From Achromobacter sp. B7 (GTDB lineage: Bacteria; Pseudomonadota; Gammaproteobacteria; Burkholderiales; Burkholderiaceae_B), in NCBI RefSeq assembly GCF_003600685.1, contig NZ_CP032084.1, forward strand, positions 310,001 to 374,000: DNA of 64,000 nucleotides, written 5' to 3'. A model generated the notes under the pieces. That model saw only the letters and a list, made by a program, of their open reading frames with translations, ran no database searches and was not told where the DNA came from. Every line of letters begins with the position of its first letter. Position 1 is the stretch's first letter. This document shows, piece by piece, positions 14,533 through 24,551 of the stretch. The position numbers were made by a program, and so were the translations under genes.

Positions 14533-16314
14533 GTGACCGATACCGCAGCGCCCGCGCAGCGTTTCGCCCCGATGTCCTACAACGCCCGGGGCCAGCCTGT
14601 GTTTCAGTGGACGCTGACGCCCGCCGAGCAGTGCGATCCGGTCATCCTGCGGATCCCGCCGGACGCTATCCTGCCGGTCGTATTCGTTCCGGGCATCATG
14701 GGCTCGAATCTGAAGTCCGTGCCCGATGACGGGCAAGAAGCCGAACCCGTCTGGCGGCTGGATGCAGGCTTGGCTGGCAAACCTGTTGATTTGTTCCGGC
14801 GTTGGAACGGCGTTCCCGCAGGGACCCGTCAGGCCGTGTTGCACCCCGACCGCGTGACCGTCGATGACGCCGGCGCCGTGCCCGAGCGTCGCGTGGGTTC
14901 GGTGATCGTGCCTTTCGTCGAATCGGCCACGCAAAGCAAACAGGCGCTTATCGATCGCTATCGCGAACGGGGCTGGGGCGAAGTCGGCGAAAGCAGCTAT
15001 CACCCGTTCCTGCTCTGGCTCGAAGACTCGCTGAACAGCTCCTATCGGCCGCACGAGTGGCCGGAATTCCAACTGAAGTCCATGCACCTGGACGTGCCCG
15101 ACGACCCCTCGTTGCAGCCGCGCCTGAAGCCCGGGCTGGAGGTGCCCCTGGCAGGCCTGGGCGAACACCTGCTGCGCCAGCTGCCGCATCTGAAGACGGA
15201 CGACCTGTCCGCCCGCGCCGCATACCGGATGCCGGTGCACGCGTTTGGCTACAACTGGCTGGCGGACAACGACGTGGCGGCAAACAAGCTGGCCGAGCGT
15301 ATCGACGAAATCAGGCGTCAGTACGGGTCCGAGTGCCAGCAGGTCATCCTGGTCACACACTCGATGGGCGGGCTGGTGGCACGGCGTTGCGCGCAGTTAC
15401 CCGGCATGAGCGAAGCCATTGCAGGCGTCGTGCACGGCGTGATGCCGACCCATGGCGCCCCGGTGGCATACCGGCGCTGCAAAGTGGGCATGCAGCAAGA
15501 AAGCGCGATGGCCGCCGCCGTGATCGGCGTGACCGGCCAGGACGTCACAGCGGTATTCGCCCAGTCGCCGGGTGCACTGCAATTGCTGCCCACCAAGAAC
15601 TATTCGCCGGGATGGTTACGCCTGCGAGACCCCGACCACGCGTCCGCCATGCCTGCGCGTCCTGAGGCGGACCCGTACCATGAAATCTATTTGCGCCGTG
15701 ATCGCTGGTGGGCGTTGCTGCGCGAAGAGTGGTTAAAGCCGAAGGATGGGGCTCCCATCGAGTGGGTCCACTACGCAAAGAACATCAAGAAGGCGAAGCT
15801 GTTTCACGAAACGATAGACGCCGCCTATCACCCCAACACCTACGTGTATTACGGGGCTGACGCCAAACAGCCGAGTTTCGAAACCATTACCTGGAAAATG
15901 CGAGCCGGACGGGGCGATCTGAATCGGCCTTTGGGCGTGCCCCCGGATGCCTTCGTTGTGTCCACCATGCAGATGGCGCAGGTGCGAGATCAAGGATCCA
16001 GCCCCTTGTACGTTGGCGGCAGTCGCGTCGTGGAACACGTGCCGGTCAGAGCAGGCCGGCTGGCCGTATCCATGGAAGTCAGCCATTGGGAACTGCACTG
16101 CGAAATGCAGGACGGCATCGGTGATGGCACGGTTCCGGTCAGTTCAGGCCAGGCGCCGGCCGCGCAGGCGCGCGAAGGCCAAGTGCGGGTGCAAGTCAGC
16201 GCCACGGGCTTTGACCATGAGGGCGCATTCAAAGTGATGCAGACCCGGCACTTCACGCTGTATAGCCTCATCAAGATCGCTGCTCAAGCCAAGCGTCCGT
16301 CATGCGTCGCTTGA
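14533..16314 (+). CDS. Tle4/TplE-like type VI secretion lipase effector
   Basis: A 593-residue alpha/beta hydrolase without a signal peptide. The oxyanion-loop region is VVFVPGIMGSNLKS, a PGAP1/LCAT-like start, and the nucleophile elbow is THSMGG with Ser277. A conserved FGYNWLADN precedes it and a GDGTVPVSSG motif, which usually carries the catalytic aspartate region of LCAT-like lipases, lies near residue 535. This layout, together with an overlapping Tli4-like gene, points to the Tle4 family, to which TplE of Pseudomonas aeruginosa belongs. Those effectors are delivered by the type VI system and cut phospholipids of rival cells. No VgrG, PAAR or Hcp gene is in the window. GTG start with GGAGCC upstream. 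Confidence 0.82.
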   Translation: MTDTAAPAQRFAPMSYNARGQPVFQWTLTPAEQCDPVILRIPPDAILPVVFVPGIMGSNLKSVPDDGQEAEPVWRLDAGLAGKPVDLFRRWNGVPAGTRQAVLHPDRVTVDDAGAVPERRVGSVIVPFVESATQSKQALIDRYRERGWGEVGESSYHPFLLWLEDSLNSSYRPHEWPEFQLKSMHLDVPDDPSLQPRLKPGLEVPLAGLGEHLLRQLPHLKTDDLSARAAYRMPVHAFGYNWLADNDVAANKLAERIDEIRRQYGSECQQVILVTHSMGGLVARRCAQLPGMSEAIAGVVHGVMPTHGAPVAYRRCKVGMQQESAMAAAVIGVTGQDVTAVFAQSPGALQLLPTKNYSPGWLRLRDPDHASAMPARPEADPYHEIYLRRDRWWALLREEWLKPKDGAPIEWVHYAKNIKKAKLFHETIDAAYHPNTYVYYGADAKQPSFETITWKMRAGRGDLNRPLGVPPDAFVVSTMQMAQVRDQGSSPLYVGGSRVVEHVPVRAGRLAVSMEVSHWELHCEMQDGIGDGTVPVSSGQAPAAQAREGQVRVQVSATGFDHEGAFKVMQTRHFTLYSLIKIAAQAKRPSCVA

Positions 16315-17537
16315 TCCCGCTGCTTTGTCTGTTGGCCGGGCTCGCCGCGGGCGTGATGGCCCTATTTCATTCAAAGGAGGAATCCGCCGTGAACGAGATT
16401 ACCGGCCCCATGCGAACGTGGGCGGTAGGCAGGCAACTGATCGAACTTCCCGCCGACTGGGGGCCGCCTTCCAGGGCGTTCGCGAAGCTTTACTACGGAG
16501 GAGGGGCCGATCATACGAGCGTTCAAATCGATATTCTGGGGCAAGACATCACGTTGGCTCAGTTTGACGAGGCTTTATCAGAACGCGCCCGCCGCATCGG
16601 CGCCGTCAACAGTTATGAAACCGGCAAGTCCATGCTTCTCGGCGCGGAGGAATTGGCGCGGGGGAAGTGGTTGTTCCAATATCAAGAAAGTATGGGCGCC
16701 ACATGGTCGCAAACCTATGAACTGCATCTGCTGGTGAACGGTACGCACGTCAAGTTGGCAGCAGAGTCGTACGAGGAGGGCAGCAATGCACAGGTCGAGT
16801 CGCGCCTGCTTGAGCTCGCTGCGCAAGTTGTCGGCGTCAAGCAAGCCGAAGCGGCCGGCCCGGGCCTTTCGCTGGGCCCCGTCATCATCCGGGGTACGCA
16901 CGACCACGAGATGGGCATCGTGAGCTTCATGGCGCGAGGCTCGAACGTCAAACTGGAAATCTACTTCAGTGACTCCGCACGCAATGAGTCGCCTCGCCTC
17001 ATCGAACGCATGGTCCGCGACTTCAAAGCCTTTCGCGTCTGGGCCCCCGATGTGGTGCGCAAGGGGCATACCACGCTGGCTGGGAATCCCGCGGAGGAAT
17101 ACCTGATGCGGTATGAAACGAAAGACCATCGCGGGTTCTTGTTTGTGGCTGAAAACTACCGGGATAGCCGTTCGTTGGCGAGTCCATCGGTCAATTTCCG
17201 CCTGACCGCGGGCGGCGTGCCCAGACTGCACGCCAACCCGGAGACCACACCGGACAAGTTGCTTAATTGGCTTTTGCCCAACTTTGTCCCTCGGGGCGAT
17301 CCTCCGTTGTGGCAAAGAAAAAGGCCCCGTCCACCTGTTGACTCCACATTGAGCAAGGATCAGACGCTGGCAATCTGGGATCACGCTATGCGTTCACTGC
17401 GCCCGCGTTACGGGGCCGTTGCTCCGCCCCGCGTCGAGCCGCAAAGCGCTACGCGTGGACCTACCCCCGCCCAGGCGGAAGCGGCCCGAAAAGCCCTGGA
17501 TGACTTTATCGCCAGCGAACCCGGCACAGAGAAATAG
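16302..17537 (+). CDS. Tli4-like immunity protein for the adjacent lipase
   Basis: A 411-residue protein with an N-terminal signal or anchor segment (LIPLLCLLAGLAAGVMALF), so it should act in the periplasm, where an incoming lipase would attack. It resembles the two-domain Tli4 immunity family: an N-terminal domain to about residue 200 and a C-terminal domain beginning near LSLGPVIIRG and running through the VVRKGHTTLAGNPAEEYL stretch. I see no convincing lipobox. The ATG at 16302 lies within the effector gene (13-base overlap), the usual arrangement for a toxin and its antidote. The last 60 residues are a variable Pro/Arg-rich tail. Confidence 0.8.
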   Translation: MRRLIPLLCLLAGLAAGVMALFHSKEESAVNEITGPMRTWAVGRQLIELPADWGPPSRAFAKLYYGGGADHTSVQIDILGQDITLAQFDEALSERARRIGAVNSYETGKSMLLGAEELARGKWLFQYQESMGATWSQTYELHLLVNGTHVKLAAESYEEGSNAQVESRLLELAAQVVGVKQAEAAGPGLSLGPVIIRGTHDHEMGIVSFMARGSNVKLEIYFSDSARNESPRLIERMVRDFKAFRVWAPDVVRKGHTTLAGNPAEEYLMRYETKDHRGFLFVAENYRDSRSLASPSVNFRLTAGGVPRLHANPETTPDKLLNWLLPNFVPRGDPPLWQRKRPRPPVDSTLSKDQTLAIWDHAMRSLRPRYGAVAPPRVEPQSATRGPTPAQAEAARKALDDFIASEPGTEK

Positions 17538-17558
17538 CCCCCGCCGGTCCGTCAGCCG

Positions 17559-18059
17559 TTACGGCGCGTCGTGCGTCGTTTCCCGTTTGATTTCATCGTG
17601 GCGGCGTTCCATTTCCTGGCGCAGTTCGCGGCGCAGACGCGCGGCTTCGAAGCGTTGCTTTTCTTCCAGGTTGCGCGGGGCCAGCGGCGGCACAGCGGTG
17701 GGTGCGCCGTTGTCGTCCACCGCCACCATCGTGAAATAACAGCTGTTGGTATGGCGCACGAGCTTCTTGCGGATGTCTTCGGTGACGACCTTGATGCCGA
17801 TTTCCATCGACGTGCGTCCGGTGTAATTCACCGCCGCCAGGAAAGTGACCAATTCGCCCACGTGGATGGGTTCGCGGAACACGACCTGGTCCACCGACAG
17901 CGTGACCACGTATTGGCCGGCGTAGCGGCTGGCACAGGCGTAGGCCACCTGGTCCAGGTACTTCAAGATGGTTCCGCCGTGTACGTTCCCTGAAAAATTC
18001 GCCATGTCAGGCGTCATCAGGATGGTCATCGACAATTGGTGGCTAAAGGCGTCGTCCAT
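17559..18059 (-). CDS. Acyl-CoA thioesterase (hotdog fold, YciA/BACH-like)
   Basis: A 166-residue single hotdog domain that hydrolyses acyl-CoA to free acid and CoA in the cytoplasm. Visible family pattern: MTPDMANFSGNVHGGTILKYLDQVAYACASRYAG, containing the helix-capping Asn/His-Gly-Gly active-site region, then VDQVVFREPIHVGELV. The C-terminal 45 residues are a charged coiled-coil-like helix rich in Arg and Glu. The gene is convergent with the immunity gene and probably transcribed alone. The family call is secure; acyl chain preference is not predictable. Confidence 0.92.
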   Translation of the reverse strand: MDDAFSHQLSMTILMTPDMANFSGNVHGGTILKYLDQVAYACASRYAGQYVVTLSVDQVVFREPIHVGELVTFLAAVNYTGRTSMEIGIKVVTEDIRKKLVRHTNSCYFTMVAVDDNGAPTAVPPLAPRNLEEKQRFEAARLRRELRQEMERRHDEIKRETTHDAP

Positions 18060-18138
18060 GGCGGGCGCTCATCATTGAAAAATAAAACGCCTATGGTAGC
18101 GGCAGGCGCCTGTCACCGAGCCGTCATCCGGCCACGTG

Positions 18139-19641
18139 CTAGGGTTTCTTCTCGGAAGGCTGGGCGGCGCTGGCGGCGGGCTCCGCATCTACATCCGAAT
18201 CCACTTCCGCCGGCGGCTGCGGATCATCCCGCACCAAGGCGGGCGGCATCCACAGCCCGTCCAACAAAACTGGCTGCGGTTCGTACATACGCAACAACAT
18301 CGTCACGGCGCCCGATGCGGGCAGCGGCAGCCAGTTGGCCTGGTCCTCGGGGGCGGGCGGCGTCTGGCTGAAATGCAGGTCCAGCGAGCCATCGGCGTTG
18401 TAGCGCAACGGCTGACGGTCGCCCAGGGTATGACGGCCAAGCATGTTGGCAACGGGCATGCCCTGGCTGTCGTAAGCGGCCAATGACCACAGCGCGCCAG
18501 CGGGCGGGAGCTGCCCGTCTTCAAAGTGCAAGAAGTAACGATGCGCGCCGTCGATCGGGGCACCCTGGTTGTCGGCAGCCAGCAGCAGCACGGCCAGATC
18601 CTCGGGCAGGGTGGCGCCTGGCTGTGCTTGCGCGGCCAGCGCCCGGCGCAGGTACGCGGTGCCATACACGCCCACGCTGGCTGTTTCCTGTTGCCAGCCG
18701 TTCAGGCTGCGCAGCGAGGCGCCCGCGGCGGCCTGCATGCGCTCACGCGCCGCGCGCAGTCCGCGTCGCATGCCTTGTTTGGCGGGGTGGTCAAGCTTGT
18801 CGAAATCAAACGGACGGCCCGCAATCAGGCCTGCCTGGCGCAGCTTGGCCAGCATCGGCTGGTCGGTTGCGTGCGGCGGATTCTTGCGCAGCAGCTCGGC
18901 GGCGTAGGTGAAGAACGCGTCGGTCGGCATGGATTCCACCTGCTCGCGCACGGCTATCTTCAGGTCCAGATTGGGGTCCGACTTCACCCGCTGCGACTGC
19001 GCCGGCAAGTTCCACTGTGACAGCGGCGTCAGCGCGTAGCCGTCCTGCAAGGCATTCACGGCGGCGAAATCGGCGGGCCGGTCTGCCTGGATCAGCAGCT
19101 TGGCCAGGACGTGCGGGGTCGGTGCGTCAATGCGGGCCATGCCGGAGGGCAGCGTGCCCGTCCAGCCGGGCGGCACGATCACGGTGTTGGACTTGCCCGT
19201 GCCGGTGGTGCGCTTGCCCAGCATGGCGAAGGCGTCTGTCCACATGTCCACCAGCGTCAACGAATACCGCCGGCCCTGGGTGTCGGGCGCCGACAGCACG
19301 ACGGGGCCGGCCGTCAGGTCGATCCAGCCGGTGCTGCGCAGCATGTCGGGGTTGGCCCACGGGGCCGCCTCGCCGGCCGGGGGCAGGCCGCGACCATGCA
19401 GGAATGTGTTGGCGGCCGCACCCTGAGCGCCTCGCGACGGATGCGTGAACTGCCGCCGGTTCAAGTCCATCGTCACCAGCGGATAGAAGTACAGGTAGCC
19501 TTCCATGGCCGCTTGCTGGGCGACTTCGGTTGCAGCGGCGGCCGGTGTGAGCCGCGCGGCTGCGGGCGCGGCCAGTGCGGTGGAGGCGGGCGTCCCGGCC
19601 AGGCAGGCCAGGCACAAAGCCAAGGGAACAAAACGGCGCAT
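18139..19641 (-). CDS. DUF1254/DUF1214 exported protein
   Basis: A protein of about 500 residues with a signal peptide (MRRFVPLALCLACLAG to STALAAPAA). The DUF1254 domain is recognisable at EVAQQAAMEGYLYFYPLVTMDLNRRQ and DMLRSTGWIDLTAGPVVLSAPDTQGRRY. A C-terminal DUF1214 domain begins around GAHRYFLHFEDGQLPPAGALWSLAAYDSQG. The last 40 residues are an acidic/alanine-rich tail. Function of the family is unknown; it is expected in the periplasm. I choose the ATG at 19641 because a GGAA lies upstream at suitable spacing; an ATG at 19653 is the alternative. The gene is divergent from the formate dehydrogenase operon. Confidence 0.88.
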   Translation of the reverse strand: MRRFVPLALCLACLAGTPASTALAAPAAARLTPAAAATEVAQQAAMEGYLYFYPLVTMDLNRRQFTHPSRGAQGAAANTFLHGRGLPPAGEAAPWANPDMLRSTGWIDLTAGPVVLSAPDTQGRRYSLTLVDMWTDAFAMLGKRTTGTGKSNTVIVPPGWTGTLPSGMARIDAPTPHVLAKLLIQADRPADFAAVNALQDGYALTPLSQWNLPAQSQRVKSDPNLDLKIAVREQVESMPTDAFFTYAAELLRKNPPHATDQPMLAKLRQAGLIAGRPFDFDKLDHPAKQGMRRGLRAARERMQAAAGASLRSLNGWQQETASVGVYGTAYLRRALAAQAQPGATLPEDLAVLLLAADNQGAPIDGAHRYFLHFEDGQLPPAGALWSLAAYDSQGMPVANMLGRHTLGDRQPLRYNADGSLDLHFSQTPPAPEDQANWLPLPASGAVTMLLRMYEPQPVLLDGLWMPPALVRDDPQPPAEVDSDVDAEPAASAAQPSEKKP

Positions 19642-19869
19642 CGGGCATTCCAACGGTCAAGCGTGAACGAGGAATGTAGCAGCCGCCAGACACTCCAAAA
19701 TCTGCGAACAACTCCCATTTCGCCGCCAAATCGGCGTTAGCCGGGCTTTTGCCGTGGCGCGCGACTTGGTCTTGCGAATATACTTATTGAAATATCCTTG
19801 GAAGTTGTAGGGCTTTTCCGCGTTGGGCAAGCCACCGGCTTTCGTCATTCACCAGGAGAGGAGTGCTTC

Positions 19870-22800
19870 ATGGTCAACATGAATCGCCGCCAGTTCTTCA
19901 AGGTGACAGGTGCCACCCTGGCAGGCTCTAGCCTGGCATTGCTCGGGGTAGCCCCCGGCACGGCCATGGCTGAAGTGCGCCAGTACAAACTTGCGCGCAT
20001 GACTGAAACGCGCAACACCTGTCCCTACTGTTCGGTCGCCTGTGGCTTGCTGATGTACGGTCTGGGCGACGGCGCCAAGAACGCGCGCGCCAGCATCATG
20101 CACATCGAAGGCGACCCTGATCACCCCGTCAACCGCGGCACGCTCTGTCCGAAGGGCGCGGCGCTGATCGACTTCATCCACAGCCCCAACCGCCTGAAGT
20201 ACCCGGAATACCGGGCGCCCGGGTCGGACAAATGGGTGCGGATGTCGTGGGACGACGCGCTGACCCGCATCACCAAACTCATGAAAGCCGACCGCGACGC
20301 GAACTTCGTCGAGAAGACCGCGGACGGCAAGACAGTCAACCGGTGGCTGACCACCGGCATGCTGGCCGCCTCTGCAAGCAGCAACGAGGTGGGCTACGTT
20401 ACGCACAAGACCGTGCGCAGCATGGGGATGTTGGCGTTCGATAACCAAGCACGTGTCTGACACGGCCCGACGGTGGCAGGTCTTGCCCCGACGTTTGGCC
20501 GTGGAGCGATGACGAACCATTGGGTCGACATCAAGAACGCGGACGTAGTGCTGATCATGGGTGGCAATGCCGCCGAGGCCCACCCGTGCGGGTTCAAATG
20601 GGTCACGGAAGCAAAAGCCCATAACAAGGCGAAGCTGATCGTTGTGGATCCGCGCTTTACGCGTTCGGCATCCGTGGCGGATTTCTACGCGCCCATACGC
20701 ACCGGCACCGACATCATCTTCCTGGGTGGCGTCATCAAGTACCTGTTGGATCACGACAAGATCCAGCACGAGTACGTGCGCAATTACACCGACTTTTCTT
20801 TCATCGTTCGTGAGGACTTCACGTTCGAGGAAGGCTTGTATTCCGGCTACAACGCCGACAAGCGTTCCTACGACAAGGCCAGCTGGGATTACGAGCGCGG
20901 CGACGACGGTTTCGTCAAGACGGACCCGACGCTGGCGCATCCGCGCACCGTCTACCAACTGATGAAGAAGCACTATTCGCGCTACACCGAAGACATGGTC
21001 GAGCGCGTGTGCGGCACGCCGAAAGACAAGTTCCTGAAGGTGTGCGAAATGCTGGCGTCCACCGCCAGCCCCACCCGCGCGGGCACGATCCTGTATGCGC
21101 TGGGCTGGACGCAGCATTCCATCGGTTCGCAGATCATCCGCACCGGCGCGATGGTGCAGCTGTTGCTGGGCAACATCGGCATCGCCGGTGGCGGCATGAA
21201 CGCGCTGCGCGGGCACTCGAACATTCAAGGCCTGACCGATCTTGGCCTGATGTCGAACCTGCTGCCGGGCTACATGACGCTGCCCAACGAACCCGAGCAG
21301 GATTACGCCAAGTACATCGAGACCCGTACGCAAAAGCCGCTGCGTCCCAACCAGCTCAGCTACTGGCAGAACTACAACAAGTTCCACGTCAGCCTGATGA
21401 AGGCCTGGTGGGGCAACGCCGCCACGGCGGAAAACAACTGGGCGTTCGACTACCTGCCCAAGCTGGACAAGCTGTACGACATGCTCCAGGTCTACGAGCT
21501 GATGGTCCAGGGCAAGATGAACGGCTACATCGCGCAGGGTTTCAACCCGCTGGCGGCGGCGCCCAACAAGGCCAAGTTGAATGATGGTTTCGCCAAGCTG
21601 AAATTCCTGGTCATCATGGACCCGCTGGTCACCGAGACCTCCGAATTCTGGCGCAACGCGGGCGAGGCCAACGATGTGGATCCGTCCAAGATCCAGACCG
21701 AAGTCTTCCGCCTGCCCACCACCTGTTTCGCCGAGGAAGACGGCGCGCTGGTGAACTCCGGGCGCTGGCTGCAATGGCACTGGAAGGGCGCCGAGCCTCC
21801 GGGCGAAGCCAAGAGCGACATCGAAATCATGTCGCTGATCTTCACGCGCCTGCGCAAGATGTACCAGGACGAAGGCGGCACGTATCCCGACCCTATCGTT
21901 AACCTGTCCTGGCCGTACTCCAACCCGCAGAACCCCACCGCCGAGGAACTGGCCAAGGAATACTCCGGGCGCGCCCTGGTGGACCTGGTCGACCCCAAGG
22001 ACCCCACCAAGGTCACCCGCAAGGGCGGCGAGCAGGTGGCGGGTTTTGCGGAACTGCGCGACGACGGCTCCACCGCCAGCGGCTGCTGGATCTTCGCTGG
22101 CGCCTGGGGGCCCGGCGGCAACCTGATGGCGCGGCGCGACAACAGCGACCCCACCGGCATCGGCCAGACCCTGAACTGGGCCTGGGCGTGGCCGGCCAAC
22201 CGCCGCATCCTGTACAACCGCGCATCTTGCGACGTGGCGGGCAAGCCCTTTGATCCGCGCCGCAAGCTGATCGGCTGGAACGGCAAGATATGGGCCGGTG
22301 CCGACATCCCCGACTTCAAGGGCGACGAAAACCCCGACGGCGGCATGGGGCCGTTCATCATGAACCCGGAAGGCGTGGCGCGCTTCTTCGCGCGGGCGGG
22401 CATGGCCGAAGGGCCGTTCCCGGAACACTACGAACCCTTCGAAACGCCGTTGGGATACAACCCGCTGTACCCGAAGGCCAAGGGCGTGACCAGCAACCCG
22501 GCCGCGCGCGTCTTCAAGGACGACCTGGCCGCGATGGGCACGGTCGACAAGTTCCCGTACGTGGCCACCACCTACCGCCTGACCGAGCACTTCCACTACT
22601 GGACCAAGAACGTCCGCATCAATGCGATTCTCCAGCCGGAGCAATTCGTCGAGATCGGCGATGCCTTGGCCAAGGAACTGGGTATTGCCAACGGGTCGCG
22701 GGTCAAGGTGTCGTCCAACCGCGGCTACATCAAGGCGGTGGCGCTGGTCACCAAGCGCCTGCGCGCGTTGACCATCGAAGGCAAGACGGTGCACCACGTG

Positions 22801-22938
22801 GGCATTCCGATCCACTGGGGTTTCGTGGGCCTGGCCAAACCCGGCTTTTTGACCAATACCCTGACGCCATTCGTGGGCGACGGCAATTCCCAGACACCGG
22901 AATTCAAGTCGTTCCTGGTCAAGGTCGAGAAGGCCTAG
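19870..22938 (+). CDS. fdnG: Formate dehydrogenase-N/O alpha subunit, selenocysteine-containing
   Basis: One 1022-residue selenoprotein read through an in-frame TGA at 20458-20460, which encodes Sec197; reading it as a stop would wrongly give fragments of 196 and 821 residues. The residues around it ([23 protein letters not shown]) match the E. coli FdnG/FdoG active site. The start carries a twin-arginine signal ([10 protein letters not shown]), then a [4Fe-4S] binding set in [11 protein letters not shown] with a distal Cys at GTLCPKGA. The enzyme oxidises formate to CO2 at a molybdenum bis-pterin-guanine site, facing the periplasm. AGGAGAGG precedes the ATG at 19870. The beta and gamma genes follow. 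Total length matches the family (about 1015). Confidence 0.97.
20458..20495 (+). promoter_or_regulatory. UGA selenocysteine codon and SECIS element
   Basis: The TGA (20458-20460) is followed at 20475-20487 by the hairpin GGCA-GGTCT-TGCC. The GGTCT loop on a short GC stem about 15 bases after the UGA is the binding site used by SelB in E. coli fdhF and fdnG. selA, selB, selC and selD are all present within 11 kb, so recoding is well supported. Confidence 0.95.
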
Positions 22939-22948
22939 GAGAACCGAC

Positions 22949-23848
22949 ATGTCCATGCAATCCCTAGACATCAAGCGGCGCTCGGCCACCACCACGCCGC
23001 CGCCCGGTATCCGTGAACCCATCACGGGCTCGGTCGCCAAGCTGATCGACGTCTCCAAGTGCATCGGGTGCAAGGCTTGCCAAAGCGCCTGTATGGAATG
23101 GAACGATCTGCGCGACGAGATCGGCACCAACGTGGGCGTCTATGACAACCCGGCCGACCTGACCGAGCATTCCTGGACCGTCATGCGCTTCTCAGAATAC
23201 GAGAACCCCGCCGGCGACCTGGAATGGCTGATCCGCAAGGACGGCTGCATGCACTGCGAGGACCCGGGCTGCCTGAAGGCCTGCCCCTCGCCGGGCGCCA
23301 TCATCCAATACACCAACGGCATCGTGGACTTCCACGAGGAAAACTGTATTGGCTGCGGCTACTGCATCACTGGCTGTCCGTTCAACGTGCCGCGCATCTC
23401 CAAGAAAGACCACAAGGCGTACAAGTGCACCTTGTGTTCCGACCGCGTGGCCGTCGGCCAGGAGCCGGCCTGCGTCAAGGCCTGCCCCACCGGCGCCATC
23501 GTCTTCGGCACCAAGGAAGACATGAAGCAGCATGCCGAGGAACGGATCGTGGACCTGAAGTCCCGCGGTTTCGACCAGGCCGGGCTGTACGACCCGCAAG
23601 GCGTGGGCGGCACCCATGTCATGTACGTGCTGCATCACGCCGACCAGCCCGGGCTGTATCACGGCCTGCCCCAGGACCCGAAGATCAGTCCCATGGTGTC
23701 GCTGTGGAAGGGCTTGGCCAAACCGCTGGGTGTGGCCGCGATGGCCCTGACCGCCCTGGCGGGATTCTTCCACTACGCCCGCGTGGGCCGTAACGAGGTG
23801 TCGGAGGAAGACGAGCGCCGCGCCGAAGAGGAGATCCGCCATGACTGA
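22949..23848 (+). CDS. fdxH: Formate dehydrogenase beta (iron-sulfur) subunit
   Basis: A 299-residue electron-transfer subunit with four ferredoxin-type cysteine groups: [41 protein letters not shown] and CTLCSDRV with a later CVKACP. Together they bind four [4Fe-4S] clusters that move electrons from the alpha subunit to the membrane. A single hydrophobic helix near residue 255 ([19 protein letters not shown]) anchors it, and the C-terminal tail is acidic and cytoplasmic. The start lies ten bases after the alpha stop, and the end overlaps the gamma gene by eight bases, so the three subunits are one operon. Confidence 0.96.
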   Translation: MSMQSLDIKRRSATTTPPPGIREPITGSVAKLIDVSKCIGCKACQSACMEWNDLRDEIGTNVGVYDNPADLTEHSWTVMRFSEYENPAGDLEWLIRKDGCMHCEDPGCLKACPSPGAIIQYTNGIVDFHEENCIGCGYCITGCPFNVPRISKKDHKAYKCTLCSDRVAVGQEPACVKACPTGAIVFGTKEDMKQHAEERIVDLKSRGFDQAGLYDPQGVGGTHVMYVLHHADQPGLYHGLPQDPKISPMVSLWKGLAKPLGVAAMALTALAGFFHYARVGRNEVSEEDERRAEEEIRHD

Positions 23849-24473
23849 AGACCACCGTCACCGCCGCATCAAGCGCTATTCGCCGGGTGAGCGCACCAAC
23901 CACTGGATCATCGCCTTCACGTTCATTCTGTTGGCGCTGTCCGGGCTGGCGCTGTTTCACCCGTCGATGTACTGGCTGACCAACCTGTTCGGCGGCGGCC
24001 CCTGGACGCGCATTCTGCACCCCATCATCGGGGTGGTGATGTTCGTCTGCTTCGTCGTGTTCGCCGGCCACATGTGGCGGCACAACCTGATGACGCGCGC
24101 TGATCGCCAGTGGCTCAAGCAGCTGAACGACGTGGTCGAGAACCGCGAAGAAAAGCTGCCCGAAGTCGGCAAGTACAACGCCGGCCAGAAGCTGCTGTTC
24201 TACGTGCTGGTGTTGTGCATGCTGGGCCTGTTCGCCAGCGGTATCGTGATCTGGCGCGAATATTTCGCGTTCTATTTCCCGATCTGGGTGGTGCGGGTCG
24301 CGTCCGTGGTGCACGCCGTCAGTGCGCTGGTGCTGATCTGCTCGATCATCGTGCACATCTACGCCGCGATCTGGGTCAAGGGCTCGTTGACGGCCATGCT
24401 GCGCGGTTATGTCACGGCGGGCTGGGCGTGGAAGCACCATCGCGCCTGGTTCCGCGAACAGATCCGGAAGTAG
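23841..24473 (+). CDS. fdnI: Formate dehydrogenase gamma (cytochrome b) subunit
   Basis: A 210-residue membrane protein with four transmembrane segments and the haem-b histidines expected of the FdnI/FdoI family ([34 protein letters not shown] and [13 protein letters not shown]). It takes electrons from the beta subunit through two b haems to quinone. It overlaps the end of the beta gene by eight bases and is the last gene before a strong terminator, so the enzyme operon is alpha-beta-gamma only. Confidence 0.95.
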   Translation: MTEDHRHRRIKRYSPGERTNHWIIAFTFILLALSGLALFHPSMYWLTNLFGGGPWTRILHPIIGVVMFVCFVVFAGHMWRHNLMTRADRQWLKQLNDVVENREEKLPEVGKYNAGQKLLFYVLVLCMLGLFASGIVIWREYFAFYFPIWVVRVASVVHAVSALVLICSIIVHIYAAIWVKGSLTAMLRGYVTAGWAWKHHRAWFREQIRK

Positions 24474-24493
24474 CGCCGGTTTTATCCTGATCG

Positions 24494-24540
24494 CACGGCT
24501 GCTATCCTTCTTCGAAGGCTGGCAGCCGTGTTTGTTTTTT
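24494..24540 (+). terminator. Rho-independent terminator between fdnI and fdhE
   Basis: CACGGCTGC (24494-24502) pairs with GCAGCCGTG (24522-24530), and inside it CCTTC pairs with GAAGG around a TTC loop. A TTTGTTTTTT run follows. It starts 21 bases after the fdnI stop and would limit read-through into fdhE-selA-selB. A GTG at 24528 lies within the stem and is a poor start for fdhE. Confidence 0.88.
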
Positions 24541-24551
24541 TGGAGACGCAA

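Noticed and set aside
14533..17537. A type VI secretion structural cluster around the lipase effector
   Set aside because: No vgrG, hcp, PAAR, tss or clpV-like gene occurs in the window; only the effector and immunity genes are supported.
19870..20460. A 196-codon frame ending at TGA in front of a second 821-codon frame, looking like a broken gene
   Set aside because: The TGA is at the known selenocysteine position of formate dehydrogenase, with a SECIS hairpin and all sel genes nearby, so it is one intact gene.
19849..23130. A very long minus-strand open frame (over 1000 codons) opposite the formate dehydrogenase genes
   Set aside because: Its translation has no recognisable domain and an odd composition rich in Arg, His, Val and Gln; it mirrors the codon bias of the real genes in GC-rich DNA.
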